64,000 nt of DNA. Origin: Icerya purchasi. Its lineage: Eukaryota; Arthropoda; Insecta; Hemiptera; Monophlebidae. Positions 57,481-64,000 of this stretch are shown piece after piece; the first letter of the stretch is position 1, and each line of letters starts with the position of its first letter. Made by a program: the position numbers and the translations under genes. The notes beneath the pieces are model-generated. The model worked only from the letters and a program-made list of their open reading frames with translations. It ran no database searches and was not told where the DNA came from. Location of the stretch: assembly GCA_039619475.1 (NCBI GenBank), contig CM077115.1:594481643-594545642 (forward strand), written 5' to 3'.

Positions 57481-59603
57481 TATTACAAATAGTTTCCGTT
57501 ACAGTTTTATGTAAATTTTTCTTTACTGCAATGTATTTTTTTTGTTTCTTCGTTTAAAATTTATTGCACTCTATAAAAAGTTTCACTTCTAACGCCGTTA
57601 GTTTTCAACTGACGCACATTTCTTTTTTTTTATTATGAATTGTTCTCTACTGCATACGAAATATTATTGTTAAGAATTTAAAAATAGAATTTTACCAACC
57701 ATCTTTCTTAGCACGTTTGATTATGGTTAAGGTGAATAATTGTTATAAATTTTTCGATTAATTTTGGAATAGTCATTTTATTTTGTTAGCGGTATGAATG
57801 TGTTATTGGGCTGAGTGTTTGTGTCTGCAAGTTTGTTATTAAATGTATGCGTATCAGTCATGAGTCAGTAAGCGTATATAAAGATAGTTTGTGATCACTG
57901 AAGAAGGGTTAGTGATCTGAAGTTTCAGAGTTGATTGAAGTGAATTCTAAAATAAATGTTTTTTTTTTCGCTCGAGTATCCGAAGATACTTATTTGATCA
58001 GTTTGCTCAACAGCAGCTTGAACAGTGAAGGAAGATTCAATCTATAACTCAGTATGTGTATGTATTCTTTCTGCCTTCTTTATATTTTTATTTTTTCCTT
58101 AATTCTTATAAATTTTAATACACCAACAATTTTCTCTTGTTCAAATAATTTCTATGCCCCAGAAAAAAAAAAAAAAATAGCAATACCCTAATATTCGGAG
58201 AAATCAGATGTTATGGATATTTTAGGTTATATATTTTAGCATGGCCTTCCGAGTTATAAACGTCTGTTCTGGTTTTTTTCTGTGTTTACGATAACCGAAA
58301 GCTTACCAATCATGTAGTGCGCCTATAAATATTTAACAGATACCGCCTGTAAATTGGGTTAGCGATTTTTTTCTTGTAATAGTATAGGTTCCTTTCATTC
58401 AAGATAAACTTCCTTTTTACTTCTCGTTTACCGGCTGATGTAGATTCGGTACTTTTAACACTATCTGACGGCGATAATTTGGTTAAAATTTATATTATGT
58501 CTATATTTTTATTTTATCTTGATTGTTTGAATATCATGTTTTATTTTCGCTACTATCGGTGGAAGCGTATTATGAAGACATGTGTTCAGCTGAAACCTAA
58601 AATTTTTATGATCGCATGATCGGTGCTACTCGGAGAAGAGGTTACGTTTGGGGCTTAGTGTGCGTGGCTGGCAACATCGCTGTGCGTATTTAGCGGATAC
58701 GCGACGATTTTGCCGTTATTTCTGTCGGGCAGCATTGAGACATTTGGGTTAGAGGAACTTGTCACAGCTGTTGAATTGTCCCTTCGCGGTTTGATTAATA
58801 TAAATCAGTTTTAATTTATGCGTGTAGCTCAACACACTGTCTTTTCTAGTCGCCAAATCATCGTTTTTTACCCCACATATCTGTCCGTCGTATCTTTTAA
58901 CACTTTTTTTCCATTATTCTAGTCCGGTTTATATAGTTATTCTGAAATTTGTTTAGGGAGAAATAAAATTAATTCTGCGTAAAATTCATTTTTTTTCATA
59001 CAACATTTTTCGACTCTGTTTTCCTACGTACTGACGACACATGAGATGATTGTTCGTCACATAATGAAATTTTTCGTGATGGATTCGGTGTACATTGTTT
59101 TCTGCGGTCATACTTTTTATAGAAAAACCTAAACAAAAAAAAAAAAAAAAAATTCTCTTGAAAATGAGTACTACAAGTAGAACTGATATGAATTTATCTT
59201 CGTCCGCTAGAGATTCCTTTTTTTGAACTTCTATTCGTGACGCGGTATCGAGTCTCCTTAAACAATTCACTACGTTAACTTTCTGAAAAAAATAGTTGCA
59301 ACTTTGCAACATTTATAAAATTTATGTCATTAGCTCTGGAAAGAAGAAATTTACTTCATTCATGGTAATATTTACTCTATCTTAATTGGTTTTTTATAAA
59401 TTTTTTGTGTAGTTTGCATTCTAAATCGTAGCTTAAAGCTCTTGACTTTATTTATTAATCTAAGTTTATCTGTTCTTGTTACATATTGCTGTTTTTTTAT
59501 ATCTGACGTAAACCACAAAGAAGTCAGTTGTTGTTATGTCCTAAGATGCTGCAACTTTCGTTATCAGATTTCATAGTTTTCAAAGTGTAAGTTTATGAAA
59601 AAG

Positions 59604-59635
<32 letters not shown>

Positions 59636-59689
59636 CTAACGAAATTTATTAACATATTACAACATTAACACGGGCATAATAATTCGCAG
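57481..59689 (+). other. Intron sequence, nothing firmly recognised
   Basis: AT-rich. The stretch at about 57880-57970 (atcactgaagaagggttagt, then an aataaat-like end and T run) resembles the 3' tail of a retroelement. The 58590-58800 part is less AT-rich and unassigned. T runs occur at 59605-59629. Confidence 0.4.
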
Positions 59690-60560
59690 ATTGCTACGCG
59701 GACTGCAAATAAACCAGTAATGAGCAGAAGACCTAGTAAAATGATGAAATTATTAGAATGGAAAGCGGGAGTGATTAGTAATAGTAATGCTGAACAATTA
59801 AATTGGAAAATATTTCACAGAAAAAGAAAAAAAGTCCGGTTCCTCAACAATGCAGAAGTATACGATAAAATAAACGCAACCATTTTGCAGAACGAATTTT
59901 GACTATAAATATTTAGGAATAAAAGTAGATAACTGCTTTGACTGGAGAGATTACGTAAATAACTGCTCTAACTGGAGGGACTACGTAAATAACTGCTTGA
60001 ATATAAAAATTAGGAAAATAATTCCAGTATGATATAAATTTAAAAAAAATATATATCATCTAAAAAAAAATAATTAAGCTACCGATTAATACCATGCACT
60101 GTGTCAATCTCATTTAAACTACGCAGCAATAGTTTGGAGATAAGCAAATAGAATTTTTTTTTTTTTTTCAACTAAAATGAAGCGTATCAACTATCTTTAA
60201 AAAAAATGCATAACAACTATTATGAAAAATAATACCGAATGTTTATACGCAGATGGGACCCTATTAAAAAAATACGATAAATTCTGAACCCCAAATCATA
60301 TCTATACTGTTTAGTTGTAATGGAATGGTTAAATAAAGAAATAAAAATAGAAAAATCAAATTCATCAACTTATAATATCAACAAAATAATACGATATTAT
60401 AAAATCCGTAAACGATATTAAAATAAATTTACTATGCAAACCATTAAACGTATAACCAGAATATATTAAATAACTACCTCCAAACAAAAAAACACGTTAA
60501 ATTGAAATTGAAACAATTAATTATTAATAAAAATATTAAAATACAATAAAATAATTATGT
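59690..60560 (+). mobile_element. CR1-like LINE RT tail, decayed
   Basis: The frame at 59720-59902 and the next one give KKVRFLNNAEVYDKINATIL and YKYLGIKVDNCFDWRDYVNN, the YLGI-x-D-x-W block found after the RT palm in CR1-like LINEs. A 30-base unit around aactg-act-ggag-gattacgtaa is tandemly duplicated at about 59931-59990. HLNYAAIVWR follows near 60110. The frame is full of stops. Confidence 0.6.
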
Positions 60561-60992
60561 TACATGTGAAGTATAATTAGTAACGGATATGTGTCAGATA
60601 TATGTGAAGATACATGGATGTGTATGAGGCAGTATATTATATTTATATAGGTGTCTATATTGTGTATAGGTATGTGTATATTTATATGAAGTATGCGAGT
60701 TGTGTAATGTATATATATGTACATTAACTATACTAGAACATTTATTTATAAAAGAATGTCAGGTTACGAACGGGTAAAGATTTATTATATATAATAATAA
60801 TGATAATATTAAAATATTCGTAATTTTAAGGAAACGTTTAAAATATATAGAATTATTTAAAAAAAAAATAGCGACTTCATGATTTATTATAAAAATTTAA
60901 TGAAAATGCACTAAAAAGTAAAAAATAAATTATTCGATAAAAAATATATTTTAGAGTGACATACCTTTAGTAGGTGATATATATTATGGTAA
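60561..60992 (+). other. Intron sequence, TA-rich
   Basis: TA- and TG-rich low-complexity DNA; nothing else seen. Confidence 0.5.
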
Positions 60993-61140
60993 TTTTTATG
61001 CAATACTAATATTTATTAGAGTCGGCACCAAACTAAAATTACATCTAGAAACAATTTAATGAACATTTAATGCAGTTTTTAATTATTATTTTAATATGAA
61101 TTTGATGCCGACCCTAATAAGTATTAATGTTGTATAAGAA
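60993..61140. repeat. Foldback repeat with about 45-base arms
   Basis: The left arm contains ttattagagtcggcaccaaa and the right arm gatgccgaccctaataagta, its near-complement. The arms extend outward through aatactaatat and attaatgttg. Confidence 0.7.
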
Positions 61141-61209
61141 TGTTCTGAACCCTCTATAAGTAACAGTTGTATTATATTAACGAAATAAAGAATGGAGGCG
61201 TGTGTTCAT

Positions 61210-61256
61210 TTTTAGGATCCTGTCGAGAAGTTACAGAGCTTGGCAGGATCCTAAAA
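61210..61256. repeat. Perfect 13-base inverted repeat
   Basis: ttttaggatcctg at 61210-61222 and caggatcctaaaa at 61244-61256, separated by a 21-base loop. There is no U-rich tail, and it is not a bacterial-type terminator. Purpose unknown. Confidence 0.75.
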
Positions 61257-62100
61257 GTAATGCACATATAACTGAAATTTAAAAAAAAAAAAAAAAAAGT
61301 AAGAAATGGATATAAACTAAAATCAAAATTCAAAAATAAAAACTTTTTTTTTTTTTTTTTTTTTTTTTTGAAAAAAATAAGAACGGTAAGTATCGGTAAT
61401 CTAGAAGCGCACATATTTTACTCCATTACTGACGTGTAATAAGTAGATCGAGTGTTTAAAAACAGCGGTGCAGTAATAATAATAGAATAATGCGAAGAAA
61501 AAGAAGAAGGAGAATAAAGATAATAATATTGACACGAACAGAAGAAAAAAAAAGCTGGGAAAGCAAGAAGGCAAATAATGGAAATTAAAAAATAATAATG
61601 GCGAATTAAAAGTAACGCATTAGTTGGTGATAATAAATCGACTATACTATTGAAATATCTGCTAAATGTTCTAGTCTTTTAGTTAACCAAGGAAGCACCG
61701 TTTAAAGTGCTTTAATTTTTGCCGACAATTATTAACAATAATAAGCGTGTTTAATCGCGTTCGATTTGTACGCCACGTAGTTTATAATTGAACAATAATA
61801 TATAAAATGCTGTTTGTACGATTTTATTAAGTGAAATGTACATAAGTGCGTTTTCTATCGTTAATGACTGGGTTATTTATTTCAGTTTATTAATGTATTG
61901 TTTATTTTTAGTGTTGTTGTTAGTAGTTGCAATGTTGTATATTAATTATAATTTTTATTGTGTACGCGCGAGTATGTATGTGTGGCGAGAGGCGTTATAA
62001 ATGTGGATTACTAATACAGGCGGACAGTGTAGACCACTTGCTTTTTGGCAGTGTACCAGCTGTTGTTTAATTTTGTCATTTTTTCTTTCTAAATCCTTAG
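61257..62100 (+). other. End of intron 8, nothing recognised
   Basis: Poly(A) and poly(T) runs at about 61280-61297 and 61345-61369, then AT-rich DNA and a pyrimidine-rich acceptor ending in AG at 62100. Confidence 0.5.
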
Positions 62101-62283
62101 ATACGGCAAGACACTTATCTAGATGAAAAGAGAGCTAAGAAATGCGCAGAAGTTATTCTTGAATATTTCGCTAATAGTGAAACGGTGTTAACTGACAAGT
62201 GGCACAGTTGGGAAACGGATCTTCGTAAAAGTAGGAAAAAGTTTGAATTTCTGTGGAATAAAAATATGGAAGAAAGTTATATT
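62101..62283 (+). CDS. Spectrin-repeat gene, visible exon 9 (internal)
   Basis: Internal exon of 183 nt in phase 0, coding residues 537-597: IRQDTYLDEKRAKKCAEVIL, then TDKWHSWETDLRKSRKKFEF. The acceptor tccttag ends at 62100, and the donor GTAAGT starts at 62284. The join to exon 8 (FLNLAK then IRQDTYLDEK) keeps the family order although nearly 9 kb of intron lies between. The last residues, NKNMEESYI, end in an open helix, so more exons must follow outside the window. Confidence 0.92.
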
Positions 62284-64000
62284 GTAAGTATTGTTTTTTA
62301 TTCACTTTTCTTCGCTAATTATTATTTGTCTATCATAATTAATGCCACTAATGGAAACCCTATCTGACGGATTCTTAGTTATTCATTTTTGAAAGCTTCC
62401 TCACCGTTGACGTTATCATCCCTTTTTGATTTAAGAAATTTTTTATTTATTTTTTTTTTTTTACGAATACATCGTTAGTTTTATATAAAGCAAACTCGAC
62501 TATACGGTAGTTGCCGAACACTATTGTAATTGTTTATTCTCAAATTAGATATACTACATATTATTCTTAAATTTTGCTATAGCTGTGAAAGCATATAAAA
62601 ATGCGGAAAATTAGATTTTAGATTGATTTTTAGAAACGTAATGTTTGCTTTATTGTTTAGGAAAATTCTTGTCGCGAAGAAAAGCTGTTTGAATTAGCGT
62701 CTTAACTTACTACACTACTTCTATACTAAAATATTTATTGGTATCAATTTTTCCTGTTTGATTAGTTCTATACTGTTCCAATTTGCTTTTTTTTTTGTAT
62801 CATTTCATCTGAATTATAAACTGGCTCTGCATGAACGTTTCAATTAATATTTTGATTTCATCGTGCAGACTTTTCAGTAAGGTAGATTTATTGAGTTTGA
62901 ATCTTTAGTAGTAGAATAATGTGACACATCATAACTTACGCATTATTGAATAGTTTCAGTTATGTTACGTTTTCAAGATGATAGCATTAATATCGAGCAT
63001 TTTCATTTCTGTTTTGTTACCATTATCTTAAATTTGTTCTTCGTACAAAATCGGCAACATGATTGAAACGCGAAAATTCATTTATATGTAAGTGGATAGC
63101 TTTACGAGTGACACAATTTACTTTATCTTTTACAAATAATGCTATAAGGTTTTGTTCAATTTTTTTGACCGCTATTGTGTAACATTTTTTCAATAAATGC
63201 GTTTTCTCCAATATAATTAAAATCGTAAATATTTAAATTTATTAACATCGATGCGGAACAAAAAAAGCACACCCTTACAAATTTATATTTTTATGAGTTC
63301 ATATATATTAAAATAATTTAATTGTTAATATTTATATTAATTGGAACCATGATTTTAACATTATCAGCAAATTACTACAGACAAAAGCAAACAGAAATAT
63401 ATTAATGAATTTGTATAGATAGTTTTTTAAGACATCACTAAAATGTAATTACTGAAATGTTCCAATTAAGGTAGCAAGAAAAAGAGAAGTTTTATAACGT
63501 GCTAAAATAATGCTATCTCACGCAAAATAAAAATCAACCAAACGGAATTGATTTAAATCATATTTCACAAAAATATAAAAACCGACATTTTTTTCCCCGA
63601 ACAGTTACTTTTTTAAATTATATCACAATTATATTAGGATTGTTTTTGAATCATGTCGGTTTTTTATATTTCTTTGAATTTATAAATTAATTAATATGTT
63701 TCGGTGTGTTCTTATTTTTATTTTCTATAAGATTTTTTTTTTATTTATTGGTAATTTTCTATCACGCGCTTGCTTACTACAAAATTATTCAAATCCTTCT
63801 GTAATTGCTTCTCAACTGTCTGTAAATTGTTTAATTTTAAATTGGGAAAGTGTATTATCTGCATACGCATTTGTTGTCCTCTTTTTAACATTTAATCAAA
63901 AAATGAAATTCATAAAATATGGTGTACTTAATTATTATAGAATAAATTGAAAGAATAACATTTAAGAAAAGTAAACAAATTTGTAATTTTCATACTGCAT
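62284..64000 (+). other. Intron after exon 9, nothing recognised
   Basis: AT-rich DNA without a further exon that continues in phase 0, as far as I can see. The small frames are chance. Confidence 0.5.

Larger units (their letters stand above)
4683..62283 (+). other. Internal part of a spectrin-repeat-type gene, nine exons
   Basis: Nine exons join in one frame to 597 codons with no stop. Each has an AG acceptor and GT donor, and the phases agree (2, 1, then 0 throughout). The product is rich in Leu, Glu and Lys and almost certainly helical. Tryptophans sit where spectrin repeats carry the conserved helix-A Trp (residues 38, 145, 383, 460 and 573 of the segment), about 75 to 240 apart, suggesting around five repeats. 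The order of segments matches what I recall of a long arthropod spectrin-repeat protein. CCDC141-like, Trio/Kalirin/MCF2-type and plakin-type proteins are candidate families, and I cannot choose between them. Such proteins usually act as cytoskeletal scaffolds; that role is inferred from family only. No catalytic or membrane segment is visible. The 5' and 3' exons lie outside the window. Confidence 0.85.

Noticed and set aside
61345..61369. Long T run as a terminator or Pol III stop
   Set aside because: Homopolymer runs are everywhere in this AT-rich DNA, and no Pol III promoter boxes or RNA gene precede it.

Overview
The window looks like an internal piece of a large, intron-rich, AT-rich animal gene, most probably from an insect. 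Evidence: split coding exons with GT-AG introns, no prokaryote-style gene packing, and arthropod-type transposons (I, jockey, R1, RTE and CR1-like LINEs, mariner, hAT, piggyBac). A hemipteran with long introns is a reasonable guess, but the sequence shown cannot fix the order or species.

The only host gene I can support runs on the + strand across almost the whole window. Nine exons (4683-4861, 14073-14305, 31080-31336, 34739-34927, 36080-36229, 49235-49363, 51576-51698, 52800-53147, 62101-62283) all have AG acceptors and GT donors. Their phases chain without conflict into one open frame of 1791 nt (597 codons). The product is an alpha-helical, spectrin-repeat-type protein. It resembles a long arthropod spectrin-repeat protein, but I cannot name the orthologue. 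Neither the start nor the stop codon is inside the window.

The introns (1.1 to 16.8 kb) are filled with decayed mobile elements, so most long open frames are transposon fossils. Layout: 1-3690, a CR1-like LINE with a second LINE nested in its RT frame; 5506-5925, a LINE tail with a clean target-site duplication; 7567-9055, an RTE-type LINE end; 9063-9310, first copy of a short repeat family; 11400-13990, an I-clade LINE split by a hAT transposon; 15635-16245, a hAT-like MITE; 18027-19955, a mariner split by a jockey LINE; 23700-26615, two head-to-head pieces of an I-clade LINE; 27959-28270, a mariner end; 32412-33480, inverted-repeat clusters; 36701-38124, two LINE RNase H ends on the minus strand; 39658-40471, another LINE tail; 42131-43842, two inverted copies of the short repeat family; 44565-45040, a tandem repeat; 45273-46190, a minus-strand LINE RT piece; 47193-48685, a piggyBac remnant; 54999-57295, a second hAT-like MITE and an R1-clade LINE; 59690-60560, a CR1-like LINE tail.

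No rRNA, tRNA, CRISPR array or complete functional transposon was found. I see no convincing new multi-gene system. The most useful results are the assembled nine-exon gene and the readable insertion history: nested elements with target-site duplications, a candidate twin-priming inversion, and foldback repeats.
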